Below, piece by piece: positions 38,492 through 47,248 of a stretch of DNA of 64,000 bases. The translations under genes were made by a program, and so were the position numbers. This stretch comes from Microbacterium sp. Au-Mic1 (GTDB lineage: Bacteria; Actinomycetota; Actinomycetes; Actinomycetales; Microbacteriaceae). Under the pieces are notes generated by a model. That model did not search any database. It was not told where the DNA came from and saw only the letters and a program-made list of their open reading frames with translations. Numbering within the stretch: position 1 is the stretch's first letter; each line of letters begins with the position of its first letter. The stretch spans positions 1-64,000 of the forward strand of contig NZ_JAJTTF010000007.1 of NCBI RefSeq assembly GCF_021341785.1. Direction: 5' to 3'.

Positions 38492-39360
38492 ACCTCGAGG
38501 GTGTTCGCGGCGATCTGCGCACCCAGCTCGTCGGCGTCGATGCCGAGCTCGGCCGCCATGAAGCGCAGGGTGAGCGGGATCAGGTACGGGGCGTTCGGAC
38601 GCCCGCGCAGCGGCACCGGCGTCAGGAACGGCGCGTCGGTCTCGATCAGGATCCGGTCCCGTGGCGCGACCGCGAGCGCGTCGCGCAGGTTCTGGGCGTT
38701 CTTGAACGTCACGTTGCCCGCGAACGACAGGTAGTAGCCGGCGTCCGCGCAGACGCGCGCCATGGCCTCGTCCCCGGAGAAGCAGTGGAACACCGTGCGG
38801 TCCGGTGCGCCGATGCGGCGCAGCGTCTCCAGCACGTCGTCATGCGCATCGCGGTCGTGGATCTGCATCGCCACGCGGTGCTTCTTCGCGAGGGCGATAT
38901 GCGCCTCGAACGAGGCGTGCTGGGCCGCGCGCCCCTGCTCCTCCGTGCGGAAGTAGTCGAGCCCGGTCTCGCCGATGGCGCGGGTGCGCGGGCGCGCCGC
39001 GAGCTCGTCGATCACCGCGATCGCCTCATCCAGGCGCCCCGCCTCGGCGTACGTCGGGGCATCGTTCGGGTGGATCGCGACGGCGGCGAGCACGCGCGGA
39101 TCCGACTCCGCAGCGTCCACGGCCCAGCGGGACGACTCGATGTCGCCCGACGCCTGCACGACGCCGAGGACGCCGACCGCCTGCGCCCTGTCCAGCTGCT
39201 CGACGAGCGTCAGCGAGGACTCCCCGTCGGCGATCTCGAGGTGGCAGTGGTTGTCGTACACCGGCACCGCGAGCGGCTCCGGCGCGGCCGGGTAGCGCAG
39301 GTCCTTGCGCCCCTCGGTCGCGCGTTCGCGCACGTAGGTGTCGGGGGTGGCGTCGCTCAC
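38473..39360 (-). CDS. tatD: TatD-family metal-dependent DNase
   Basis: The 295-residue hydrolase has DNHCHLE (first metal ligands) near residue 36, later GETGLDYFRTE and HDRDAHDD motifs, and IETDAPFLTP near the end, all TatD signatures. TatD enzymes are 3'-5' exonucleases or aminoacyl-related hydrolases involved in DNA repair. It is four bases after metG in the same direction. The first 30 residues (RERATEGRKDLRYP) are the usual actinobacterial extension. Confidence 0.93.
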   Translation of the reverse strand: MSDATPDTYVRERATEGRKDLRYPAAPEPLAVPVYDNHCHLEIADGESSLTLVEQLDRAQAVGVLGVVQASGDIESSRWAVDAAESDPRVLAAVAIHPNDAPTYAEAGRLDEAIAVIDELAARPRTRAIGETGLDYFRTEEQGRAAQHASFEAHIALAKKHRVAMQIHDRDAHDDVLETLRRIGAPDRTVFHCFSGDEAMARVCADAGYYLSFAGNVTFKNAQNLRDALAVAPRDRILIETDAPFLTPVPLRGRPNAPYLIPLTLRFMAAELGIDADELGAQIAANTLEVYGSFA

Positions 39361-39364
39361 GCGC

Positions 39365-40942
39365 TCAGGCCGTGGCCTCGATGCGCGGGAACAGCGGCGA
39401 GAGCGTCTGCACGGCGGTGCCTGCGGGCAGCCGGCCCCAGCGTCCGGCCTCGCGCAGCGGCTGCGCCGACAGCGCGCCGAGGCCGCCCTCGGCCCCGAGC
39501 GCGGCCCACAGCTTGGCGGTCGACTGCGGCATCACCGGTGACAGCAGCGTGGCGAGTGCGCGCAGCCCCTCGGCACAGGTGTACAGCACGGTGCCGAGGC
39601 GCTCGCGCTGCTCGTCGTCCTTGGCCAGGGCCCAGGGCTCGTTGTCGGTGATGTAGCCGTTGAGCGCGTCGACGATCGTCCACACGTCGGCGATGGCCTC
39701 GTCGATACGGAACCGCTCGACGGCGGCATCGGCGTCGACCGCGGCCTTCGCGACGAGCTGCTGCACCGCGAGGTCCTGCGCGGCGTACTCCCCCGCCGAC
39801 GGCACGACGCCGTCGAAGTAGCGCTCGATCATCGCGATCGTGCGCGACGCGAGGTTGCCGAACCCGTTCGCGAGCTCGGCCTGATAGCGCGCCGACAGAT
39901 CCTCCCAGGAGAAGGATCCGTCCTGCCCGAAGGCGATCGCGGAGAGGAAGTAGAACCGGTACGCATCGGATCCGAAGACATCGGTGATCTCGGACGGGGC
40001 GATGCCGGTGAGCTTCGACTTCGACATCTTCTCGCCGCCGACGAGCAGCCAGCCGTGCGCGAACACGCCCTTCGGGACCTCGAGGCCCGCCGCCATGAGC
40101 ATGGCCGGCCAGATGACGGCGTGGAAGCGCAGGATGTCCTTGCCCACCACGTGGTAGGCGGGCCAGCGGCGATCGAACGTCGCCTCATCGGATCCGTAGC
40201 CGACCGCGGTCACGTAGTTGAGCAGCGCGTCGACCCAGACGTAGATGACGTGCGAGGTGTCCCAGGGCAGCGGGATGCCCCAGTCGAACGTGGAGCGCGA
40301 GATGGAGAGATCCTTGAGGCCCTGCGAGACGAACGAGACGACCTCGTTGCGCGCCGAGTCGGGGCGCACGAAGTCGGGCTCGGTCTTGTAGAGCTCGAGC
40401 AGGCGGTCCTGGAACTCGCTGAGCTTGAAGAAGTAATTCTTCTCCTGGAGCAGCTCCAGCGGCTTGGAGTGGATCGCGCAGACCTTGAGGCCCTCGAAGG
40501 GGCCGGTGCCGTCGACGATCTCGGACTCGGGCTTGAACTCCTCGCAGCCCACGCAGTACAGCGCCTCGTACTCGCCGGCGTATATGTACCCCGCGTCGTA
40601 GAGCTTCTGGAAGAAGACCTGCACGTTGGTCTCGTGCCGCTCCTGCGTGGTGCGGATGAAGTCGTCGTTGGCGACGTCGAGGGTCGTCAGCAGCGGGAAC
40701 CAGCTCTCGCTGACCAGCTTGTCCACCCACTCCTGCGGGGTCACCCCGTTCGCCGCGGCGGCGCGCAGCATCTTCTGCCCGTGCTCGTCGGTGCCGGTGA
40801 GCATCCAGGTGTCATCGCCCGACTGGCGGTGCCAGCGCGCGAGGGTGTCCACGGCGACGCTGGTGTAGCCGTGGCCGATGTGGGGCACGTCGGACGGGTA
40901 GTAGATCGGCGTGGTGATGTAGAAGGACTCGCCTGCGGGCAT
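39365..40942 (-). CDS. metG: Methionyl-tRNA synthetase
   Basis: MetRS charges tRNA-Met. The 525-residue class I enzyme has the HIGH motif PHIGHGYTS near residue 20 and KMSKS in EKMSKSKL near 305. The zinc knob is the single-knuckle type, with CVGC near residue 130 and CAIH. It ends without a C-terminal tRNA-binding extension, common in actinobacteria. Translation starts seven bases after TAGAAT, giving a leaderless mRNA. tatD follows. Confidence 0.97.
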   Translation of the reverse strand: MPAGESFYITTPIYYPSDVPHIGHGYTSVAVDTLARWHRQSGDDTWMLTGTDEHGQKMLRAAAANGVTPQEWVDKLVSESWFPLLTTLDVANDDFIRTTQERHETNVQVFFQKLYDAGYIYAGEYEALYCVGCEEFKPESEIVDGTGPFEGLKVCAIHSKPLELLQEKNYFFKLSEFQDRLLELYKTEPDFVRPDSARNEVVSFVSQGLKDLSISRSTFDWGIPLPWDTSHVIYVWVDALLNYVTAVGYGSDEATFDRRWPAYHVVGKDILRFHAVIWPAMLMAAGLEVPKGVFAHGWLLVGGEKMSKSKLTGIAPSEITDVFGSDAYRFYFLSAIAFGQDGSFSWEDLSARYQAELANGFGNLASRTIAMIERYFDGVVPSAGEYAAQDLAVQQLVAKAAVDADAAVERFRIDEAIADVWTIVDALNGYITDNEPWALAKDDEQRERLGTVLYTCAEGLRALATLLSPVMPQSTAKLWAALGAEGGLGALSAQPLREAGRWGRLPAGTAVQTLSPLFPRIEATA

Positions 40943-40949
40943 GCGTTCG

Positions 40950-40955
40950 ATTCTA
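40950..40955 (-). promoter_or_regulatory. Leaderless -10 box, metG-tatD unit
   Basis: TAGAAT on the minus strand lies seven bases before the metG ATG at 40942. There is no room for a T-box leader. Confidence 0.5.
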
Positions 40956-41008
40956 GGCGGGATGAGAGGGCCGGTTCGGACGATGACGGCGGCAGCGCAC
41001 CGGCGGCC

Positions 41009-42181
41009 TCACGGCCCGAGGGCGACGACCAGCCGCGCGAAGACATCGGGCGCGGGCGCCTTCGACGACCCCGGTCCCTCGATGTCGCTGCCGACGAGCA
41101 CGATCACGGTCACGTCACGGGCGTCGTTGTGGAAGACGGTGGTCGTGTAGCCCGGGATGTCGCCGTCGTGGCCCCACCAGCCGTCGCGTCGGCCGATTCC
41201 GATGCCGTAGCCGCTGGTGTCGTTGTTGGGCGCGGGCGAGGTGAGGATCGAGTCGCGCCGCACCTTCTCCATCGCCGGGGTGAGCACGCCGTCCCCGGTG
41301 AACAGCGCGTGCGCCCAGCGGGTCATGTCGTCCATCGTCGAGACCACCTGCCCCGCCGCGCCCGCGAAGGTGGGCGTGAAGTGCGTGGCGTCCCGTGTCG
41401 TCGATCCGGTCGCGCCCTGCGCGGTGACCCCGGACAGGCTCGGCGCCGGCAGCGCCGTGCCCGACGGGTACGACGACTGGGTCATGCCGAGCGGGTCGAA
41501 GATCCGCTTCTGGAACACGGTGGCGAGCGGTTCGCCGGTGACCTTCTCGATCATCTGCCCGAGGGCGATGTAGTTCGAGTTGGAGTACTGCCAGCCCGTT
41601 CCGGTCGGGAACGAGGCCGGCAGGGTGCGCACGCCGTCGAGGAGTTCCGCCGGGGTCCACGGCCGGGACGGATCGTCGAGGTAGGTCTGGGTGATCTGCG
41701 GATCCAGCGTGTACGAGGGGATGCCGCTGGTCATGTCGGCGACCTGCCGCAACGTGGCGTCGCCATTCGGCAACCCGGGCACGTACTGCGAGATCGGATC
41801 GTCCAGAGAGACCTTCTTCTCCCCCACCAGCTGCAGCAGGATCGTCGCCGTCATGGTCTTGGTGAGGCTGCCGATCCGCGTGTGGTCATCGGCTGCGGGG
41901 GCCGCGGATCCGGCGCCGCTCGCGGTGCCGGTCGACCCGGTCCAGGTGCCGTCCGGGGTGATCACGCGCGCGATGGCGCCGGGGAAGCCGATCGCCGCGC
42001 GGGCATCGTCGAGGGCCTTCTGCAGCGCCGCAGCCGCGGGCAGGGCGTGCGCCGAGGCCGTCGGGCCCGGCGACCCGGCGCCGGGGGAAGCTCCGGAACA
42101 GCCCGTCAGCACGAGCATCGCGGCCGCGAGGGCCGTCGCGATGCCCTTCGGCACCCGTCGCTGCTGCACGATCCTGGACAT
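41009..42181 (-). CDS. S12-family serine hydrolase lipoprotein (D-Ala-D-Ala carboxypeptidase/beta-lactamase-like)
   Basis: The 390-residue product has a lipoprotein signal with LTGC (Cys28) and a Ser/Gly/Pro linker, then an S12 domain with GSLTK (about residue 100), YSNSNY and HDGDIPG. Unlike the four serine hydrolases at 15441-28246, it is exported and lipid-anchored, so it acts on cell wall or external substrates. The ATG at 42181 gives the signal peptide; TAGGGT at 42218-42213 is the likely -10 box with a leader of about 25 bases. Confidence 0.85.
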   Translation of the reverse strand: MSRIVQQRRVPKGIATALAAAMLVLTGCSGASPGAGSPGPTASAHALPAAAALQKALDDARAAIGFPGAIARVITPDGTWTGSTGTASGAGSAAPAADDHTRIGSLTKTMTATILLQLVGEKKVSLDDPISQYVPGLPNGDATLRQVADMTSGIPSYTLDPQITQTYLDDPSRPWTPAELLDGVRTLPASFPTGTGWQYSNSNYIALGQMIEKVTGEPLATVFQKRIFDPLGMTQSSYPSGTALPAPSLSGVTAQGATGSTTRDATHFTPTFAGAAGQVVSTMDDMTRWAHALFTGDGVLTPAMEKVRRDSILTSPAPNNDTSGYGIGIGRRDGWWGHDGDIPGYTTTVFHNDARDVTVIVLVGSDIEGPGSSKAPAPDVFARLVVALGP

Positions 42182-42249
42182 GTCCCGCCGCCTTCCCGTT
42201 CCGACGCAGCCCACCCTAGGGCGCGGGCGTTCGTCCGAACAGGGACCTA

Positions 42250-42271
42250 GGCCCTGTCTTGGGCGAGGGCC
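42250..42271 (-). terminator. Possible weak terminator after the methyltransferase gene
   Basis: GGCCCT and AGGGCC form a six-pair stem with a ten-base loop just past the methyltransferase stop. It is short and not well supported. Confidence 0.25.
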
Positions 42272-42276
42272 AGGCG

Positions 42277-42891
42277 TCAGCGCCGCTCGGCGATCAGCGC
42301 ACCGTGCGGGCGCACACTGCCGACGGCGCCGGGCTCGCGCTCGCGTCGTTCGACCTCGGTCACCGCGAAGCCCGCCGTCTCGAGGCGTTCGCCCAGGGCC
42401 GCGGCCGACCAGTAGTACGCCGGTGCGATCGCGTGCGCGAACCGCTCCCCCGGCTCGCCGTCGAAGAAGCCGACCAGGATCCGGCCGCCGGGGGCCGTCA
42501 CCCGTGCCAACTCGGCGAGCACGGCCGGCAGCTCGCCGGGCTGCAGGTGGATGAGCGAGTACCAGGCGAGGATCCCGCCGAACGAGCCATCGGGGAACGG
42601 CAGCTCCCGCATCGACGCGGCCTCGAACCGGACCCCGGAGTGCCGTTCCCGGGCCGCGGCGAGGAACTCCGCGGAGATGTCGACCCCGACGACGTCGGGT
42701 CCGCGCTCGGCGAGGAAGGCGGTCCACAATCCCGGCCCGCACCCGGCGTCGAGCAGCGACCCCGTCGTCCCGTCCCGCCAGCGCCCGATCAGCGCGACAT
42801 CGGCGCGCTCCATCTGCTCGATGTCTCCCAGCAGCGCCACGTACTCCTCGGCGCGGGCGTCATAGGCCTCGGCGATCTGCGCATCCTGCAT
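42277..42891 (-). CDS. Class I SAM-dependent methyltransferase
   Basis: The protein has the SAM-binding loop LLDAGCGPGLW, acidic VGVDIS, LPFPDGSFGGI and the post-motif region GGRILVGFFDGEP, a Methyltransf_11/25 fold. The target is not predictable. I chose the ATG at 42891 (204 residues) because it starts the conserved helix MQDAQIAEAYDARAEEY and follows a GGGGGA; an upstream frame extends to 42960 without similarity. It diverges from the ECF sigma gene across 119 bp. Confidence 0.8.
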   Translation of the reverse strand: MQDAQIAEAYDARAEEYVALLGDIEQMERADVALIGRWRDGTTGSLLDAGCGPGLWTAFLAERGPDVVGVDISAEFLAAARERHSGVRFEAASMRELPFPDGSFGGILAWYSLIHLQPGELPAVLAELARVTAPGGRILVGFFDGEPGERFAHAIAPAYYWSAAALGERLETAGFAVTEVERREREPGAVGSVRPHGALIAERR

Positions 42892-43010
42892 TTGTCCCCC
42901 GATGGTGGACACTACCCGTCGACCCTCCGTGGGGGCCATCTCCCCACGCACCTGACGCACGTGTCCTGTGCCATCGTGAACACGATCGGCCCCTGCGAGG
43001 AATACAGGAT

Positions 43011-43580
43011 GTGAACAACGACAACACGGTGATCGCGAGATCGGTGACGGATCCGTCGGCCTTCGGCGAGATCTTCCACCGCTACGCAGGAGCGGTGCAT
43101 CGCTACGCGGCCCGACGGGCCGGTGACGCCGTCGCCGACGACGTCACGAGCGAGACCTTCCTGATCGCGTTCCAGCGCCGCGCCCGATTCGATCCCGCAC
43201 GGGAGGATGCCCGGCCCTGGCTGTTCGGCATCGCGACGAATCTCATCCACCGCCACCGCATCGCCACTGCGCGCGTGCTCAGGGCGATGGAGCGCAGCGT
43301 GCCGGAAGCGGCGACGACGACGCACCATCCCGACGAGGCGCTGGATGCGCAGCTCGCGGTCGGGCGTCTCGCCGGGCGGATCCGCCGGCTCTCCGCCGGC
43401 GATCGCGACTGTCTGCTGTTGTTCGCCTGGGCCGAGCTCTCGTACGACGAGATCGCTGAAGCCCTGCACATCCCTGTCGGCACGGTGAAGTCGAGACTCA
43501 ACCGCGCCCGGCGCCTGCTCCGCTCCACACCTGAGGAGGGTGAAAATGGACGACCTGACCTTGCTCCGCAGTCTGCGTGA
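43011..43580 (+). CDS. ECF-type RNA polymerase sigma factor
   Basis: The 189-residue protein has sigma region 2 (FHRYAGAVHRYAARRAGDAVADD, then RPWLFGIATNLIHRH) and region 4 (SYDEIAEALHIPVGTVKSRLNRARRLL). Start is a GTG with GAGGA upstream. The downstream gene begins inside its last codons (35-base overlap), which signals translational coupling to the membrane partner. No ECF-type promoter pair is obvious upstream, so I cannot name the regulon. Confidence 0.92.
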   Translation: MNNDNTVIARSVTDPSAFGEIFHRYAGAVHRYAARRAGDAVADDVTSETFLIAFQRRARFDPAREDARPWLFGIATNLIHRHRIATARVLRAMERSVPEAATTTHHPDEALDAQLAVGRLAGRIRRLSAGDRDCLLLFAWAELSYDEIAEALHIPVGTVKSRLNRARRLLRSTPEEGENGRPDLAPQSA

Positions 43581-44550
43581 CGACGTCGCCGAGCCCGACG
43601 CGGCCCGGCTCGCTCCCGCATATCTGAACCTCGAGACCGCGATGCGCGCGGCGGAGAAGAGGCCTGCATCCCGCGCACCGCGCCGCCGGCATCCGGTCCG
43701 GTGGGCCGCCATCGGCCTCACTGCGGCCGCCGCCGTCGCCGCGGCGGTCGTCGTCGGCGGCGTGCTCGCCCCGCCGCATCCGCAATCGGCGAGCGCCGCC
43801 GCGATCGTGCTGCGCAAGGCGGCGGCCGAGGCGATCACCTACAGCGACCCTGCGGCGGGGCCGGGGCAGTATCTGAAGTTCCACACCCGCGCGGACTGGG
43901 CCAGCTACCAGGGCATGTCCGACGAGACGATGACGCGGCTGCCCTCCAACATCCAGAACGTCGACGTGTACATCCCGTCCGATCCGGGGTCGGACTGGGC
44001 ACTGTACCGGGACTGGGAGCGCGGCGTGACGGGAGACGGCGCGTTCACCGCGGAGACGATCCACGCTCCGGGAGGCAGGTTCTACGGCGGCGCGTGGACG
44101 TCTCAGGATGTGACCGCGATCCCGACCGGATCCGGGGCGGAGACACTCGCCTACTTCGACGCGGAGTACCAGGGCGGATCGGCGAGCCGCGAAGAGGACG
44201 ACTTCGTGCGGATCACGGATCTGCTGCGCACCTACCCGGTGCCGGCGACCGTGCGCGCGCGCCTGTTCGAGGCACTCGCGTTGATCCCCGGCACGACATC
44301 GACCGACGGCGTCGCGAATCTCGACGGCCAGGTCGGCGTCGCGATCGGCCGCAACGAACCGCAGCGCTCGGGTGAGCGCCAGGAGATCATCATCGACCCT
44401 GGCACGGGGCAGGTCATCGGTGAGCGCCGGTTCTTCCCTGCCGGTTCCGTGGCGGCCGGCGAGGAGCAGACCGTCCTGACCGCGATGTCCACGACGGTGG
44501 TCGACACCGTGCCGCCGGCGACGGCGCCCGCGCGCGACGAGAACGGCTGA
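43546..44550 (+). CDS. CU044_5270 family membrane protein, sigma-factor partner
   Basis: This 334-residue protein has a cytoplasmic N-terminus of about 55 residues, one transmembrane helix (residues about 56-80, VRWAAIGLTAAAAVAAAVVV) and an extracytoplasmic domain with a repeated Trp/Tyr-rich fold. It matches the CU044_5270 family, found in actinobacteria after ECF sigma genes. It probably senses an envelope signal, perhaps as an anti-sigma-like partner, but no zinc-finger motif (HxxxCxxC) is present. The ATG at 43546 has GGAGG seven bases upstream and overlaps the sigma gene. Confidence 0.8.
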   Translation: MDDLTLLRSLRDDVAEPDAARLAPAYLNLETAMRAAEKRPASRAPRRRHPVRWAAIGLTAAAAVAAAVVVGGVLAPPHPQSASAAAIVLRKAAAEAITYSDPAAGPGQYLKFHTRADWASYQGMSDETMTRLPSNIQNVDVYIPSDPGSDWALYRDWERGVTGDGAFTAETIHAPGGRFYGGAWTSQDVTAIPTGSGAETLAYFDAEYQGGSASREEDDFVRITDLLRTYPVPATVRARLFEALALIPGTTSTDGVANLDGQVGVAIGRNEPQRSGERQEIIIDPGTGQVIGERRFFPAGSVAAGEEQTVLTAMSTTVVDTVPPATAPARDENG

Positions 44551-44666
44551 CCGGCGATGCGCCCGACACTCACCCCCGCCGCCCTGACGCTGCCCCCGAC
44601 GATCAGCGTGCCCGTGCCACTCGCCGCCGTGCCGCCGTCGCCGCCGCTCCCGCGACGGTGACACGA

Positions 44667-44707
44667 CGACAGGATCCGGTGCTTCTCGAAGGCACCGGAT
44701 CCTGTCG
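44667..44707. terminator. Strong bidirectional terminator
   Basis: A perfect 16-bp stem (44667-44682 with 44692-44707) has a nine-base loop. It lies between the sigma-factor unit and the convergent rsmI gene. It contains GGATCC in each arm. Confidence 0.85.
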
Positions 44708-44733
44708 CGTGCACGGGAACATCGCGTCCACAA

Positions 44734-44769
44734 GCCGTGCTCTCGGCGGGAGGCCGTGCTCTCGGCGGG
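44734..44769. repeat. Short direct repeat past rsmI
   Basis: GCCGTGCTCTCGGCGGG occurs at 44734-44750 and again at 44753-44769, a 19-bp tandem step in the noncoding gap. It looks like a local duplication. Nothing else is visible in the 44551-44836 gap besides the terminator. Confidence 0.7.
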
Positions 44770-44836
44770 CGAGCGCGACGGCGGATCCAGAGGCGGCGAG
44801 CCCCAGCGGTGGCAGGTCGCAGCGCGCGCCAGCCGG

Positions 44837-45652
44837 TCAGCGGGCGGCGAGCGCGGCCTGATACAGGTCGCGGGAGCCGAGGCCCGTGGCCGCGGCGACC
44901 TCGGCGCACGCGTCCTTGAGGCGCACGCCCGAGGCGACCAGCGCCTGCACCTGCACCAGGGCGTCCTCCGGGGAGACGGCTCGTGGCGCGGCGCCCTCCA
45001 CGACCACCACGATCTCGCCCTTCACGCCCTGCTCCGCCCATGCGGCGAGCTCGGCGGCTCCGCCCCGGCGGACCTCCTCGTAGAGCTTCGTGAGCTCGCG
45101 GCAGACCGCCACCCGCCGAGAATCGCCGAATGCCGCAGCCATGTCGCCCAGGGTCGCGGCCAGGCGCGACGGCGACTCGAAGAACACCATCGTGCGGGGC
45201 TCCGTCGCGAGCGCGGCTAGAGCCGAGCGGCGCTCTCCCGGCTTGCGCGGCAGGAAGCCCTCGAACGTGAACCTGTCGGTGGGCAGGCCCGATACCGCGA
45301 GCGCCGTGACCACCGCGCTCGGACCGGGGATCACGGTGACCGTCACGCCGCGCTCGGCGGCCGCGGCGACCAGCCCGTAGCCGGGATCGCTCACGGTCGG
45401 CATGCCGGCGTCGCTGAGCACCACGAGATCCTCGGTCTCGGCCGCCTCCGCGAGTTCGGCGGCCTTGGCCTTCTCGTTGTGATCGTGCAGCGCGATCAGT
45501 CTCGGCCGGTTCGCGATGCCGAGGCCCTGCAGCAGCCGCTGCGTCGTGCGGGTGTCCTCCGCGGCGATGATCGTGGCGTTCTCCAGCACCTCGATGAGCC
45601 GGCGGGACGCGTCGCCCAGGTTTCCGATCGGAGTGGCCGCGAGGATGATCAC
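44837..45652 (-). CDS. rsmI: 16S rRNA (cytidine1402-2'-O)-methyltransferase
   Basis: RsmI methylates the ribose of C1402 in 16S rRNA. The 271-residue protein begins IILAATPIGNLGDASRR and has the SAM-binding SDAGMPTVSDPG and VIPGPSAVVTAL motifs of the tetrapyrrole methylase fold, and the C-terminal KDACAEVAAATGL. I prefer the GTG at 45652 over an ATG four codons upstream: it fits the standard N-terminus and sits seven bases behind TATGCT. Confidence 0.93.
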   Translation of the reverse strand: MIILAATPIGNLGDASRRLIEVLENATIIAAEDTRTTQRLLQGLGIANRPRLIALHDHNEKAKAAELAEAAETEDLVVLSDAGMPTVSDPGYGLVAAAAERGVTVTVIPGPSAVVTALAVSGLPTDRFTFEGFLPRKPGERRSALAALATEPRTMVFFESPSRLAATLGDMAAAFGDSRRVAVCRELTKLYEEVRRGGAAELAAWAEQGVKGEIVVVVEGAAPRAVSPEDALVQVQALVASGVRLKDACAEVAAATGLGSRDLYQAALAAR

Positions 45653-45659
45653 CCGCCCC

Positions 45660-45669
45660 AGCATAGGCT
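45660..45669. promoter_or_regulatory. Overlapping divergent -10 boxes of rsmI and the mannosyltransferase gene
   Basis: On the plus strand TAGGCT (45664-45669) lies six bases before the GTG at 45676. On the minus strand TATGCT (45665-45660) lies seven bases before the GTG at 45652. The two boxes share two base pairs, so the two promoters cannot be occupied together. Confidence 0.5.
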
Positions 45670-45675
45670 GAGCGG

Positions 45676-47247
45676 GTGACCGCGCCCCTGCTGCCCGGCG
45701 TCGACGCCCGGTACGACGACCGCCCCACCGCCTGGGAGCGGCTGCACGACGCGTGGCTCGGCGACCCGGTGCGCCTCCGGATGATCTCCTGGCTCGCGCC
45801 GGTGCTCATCACGCTCCTGGCCGGGGTGCTGCGCATCGCCGGCCTCGGGCATCCGCATGCGATCGTCTTCGACGAGACGTACTACGTCAAGGACGCCTGG
45901 TCGTTGTGGGTGCAGGGCTACGAGGGCACCTGGCGTGCCGGCGCGAATGAGCTGTTCGTCAAGGGTGACACGAGCGCGCTCGAGGACTCGGCCTCCTTCG
46001 TCGTGCACCCGCCTCTCGGCAAGTGGCTGATCGCGCTCGGCATCGCCGCCTTCGGCCCCGGATCCAGTTTCGGCTGGCGCATCTCGACGGCGATCATCGG
46101 CACGCTCACCGTGCTCGTCGTCTACCTGCTCGCCAAGGCGCTCACCCGCTCGATCGCGGTGGCGAGCCTGGCGGGCCTGCTCATGGCGGTCGACGGGCTG
46201 GGCATCGTGCTGAGCCGGATCGGCCTGCTGGACGGGATCCTCACCTTCTTCATCGTGCTCGGGATCCTGTTCCTCGTGTACGACCGACGCCGGACGATGC
46301 CACGGCTCGAGGACCGCGTCTCGCACGAGCGCGGCGATGACCCGACGCTCTGGGGCCGCGTGTTCTGGCGTCGCCCGTGGGTGCTCGCCGCGGGGCTCGC
46401 GCTGGGAGCCGCGACCTCGGTGAAGTGGTCCGGCGCCTACGTGCTGGCCGCGGCCGGGATCTACCTCGTCGTCACCGACGCGCTCGCCCGTCGCAGGGCC
46501 GGGGTCGCGCTGTGGCCGACCGATGCCGTGATCCGGCAGGGCGCTGCGAGCTTCCTGCTGCTCGTGCCGGTCGCCGCGGCCGTGTACGTCGCCTCGTGGA
46601 GCGGCTGGTTCCTCACCACGGGCGGATACGACCGCAACATCACGGACAACGTGCTCACGTCGTGGTTCAAGTACCACTCCGACATCCTCGCGTTCCACGT
46701 CGGCCTGACGTCCTCGCACCCCTACGCGAGCCCGGCATGGCAGTGGCCGCTGCTGATCCGGCCGACCGCGTTCTGGGTGGGCGGGCAGGATGCGCCCTGC
46801 TTCGGCACGGATCACTGCATCGGCACGATCACCTCGATCCCGAACCCGCTGATCTGGTACCTGGGCGTCGCCGCCGCGGTCTATCTGCTCGTGCGGTTCG
46901 TGCGCGGACTCGTGCTCCGATCCCCCATGCCGTGGAGCTACGCGATCCCGCTCATGGGGCTCGCCGCGACCTACCTGCCCTGGCTGGCTTTCCCCGAGCG
47001 CACGATCTTCCAGTTCTACACGGTGGTGATGGCGCCCTTCCTGATCCTCGCGCTTGTGCTCGCGCTGCGCGACATCGCCGGCCGGCGGAGCGATCCGAGG
47101 CACCGACGACAGTCCGGTCAGCGCACCGTGGCGATCATCGTGGTGCTGATCGTGCTGCTGAGCGCGTTCTTCTACCCGCTGTGGATCGGTCTGCCCGTGC
47201 CGTGGTGGTTCTGGCAGGCGCACAACTGGATGATCACCTGGATCTGA
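45676..47247 (+). CDS. pmt: Protein O-mannosyltransferase (GT39, Pmt family)
   Basis: The 523-residue enzyme transfers mannose from polyprenyl-phosphomannose to secreted proteins. After helix 1 it has FDETYYVKDAW with the acidic pair (near residue 60), the GT39 hallmark, and later about ten membrane helices with the C-terminal PMT_4TMC-like segment (RTIFQFYTVVMAPFLIL). Divergence from rsmI is the usual actinobacterial arrangement. corA starts two bases after its stop. Confidence 0.93.
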   Translation: MTAPLLPGVDARYDDRPTAWERLHDAWLGDPVRLRMISWLAPVLITLLAGVLRIAGLGHPHAIVFDETYYVKDAWSLWVQGYEGTWRAGANELFVKGDTSALEDSASFVVHPPLGKWLIALGIAAFGPGSSFGWRISTAIIGTLTVLVVYLLAKALTRSIAVASLAGLLMAVDGLGIVLSRIGLLDGILTFFIVLGILFLVYDRRRTMPRLEDRVSHERGDDPTLWGRVFWRRPWVLAAGLALGAATSVKWSGAYVLAAAGIYLVVTDALARRRAGVALWPTDAVIRQGAASFLLLVPVAAAVYVASWSGWFLTTGGYDRNITDNVLTSWFKYHSDILAFHVGLTSSHPYASPAWQWPLLIRPTAFWVGGQDAPCFGTDHCIGTITSIPNPLIWYLGVAAAVYLLVRFVRGLVLRSPMPWSYAIPLMGLAATYLPWLAFPERTIFQFYTVVMAPFLILALVLALRDIAGRRSDPRHRRQSGQRTVAIIVVLIVLLSAFFYPLWIGLPVPWWFWQAHNWMITWI

Positions 47248-47248
47248 C

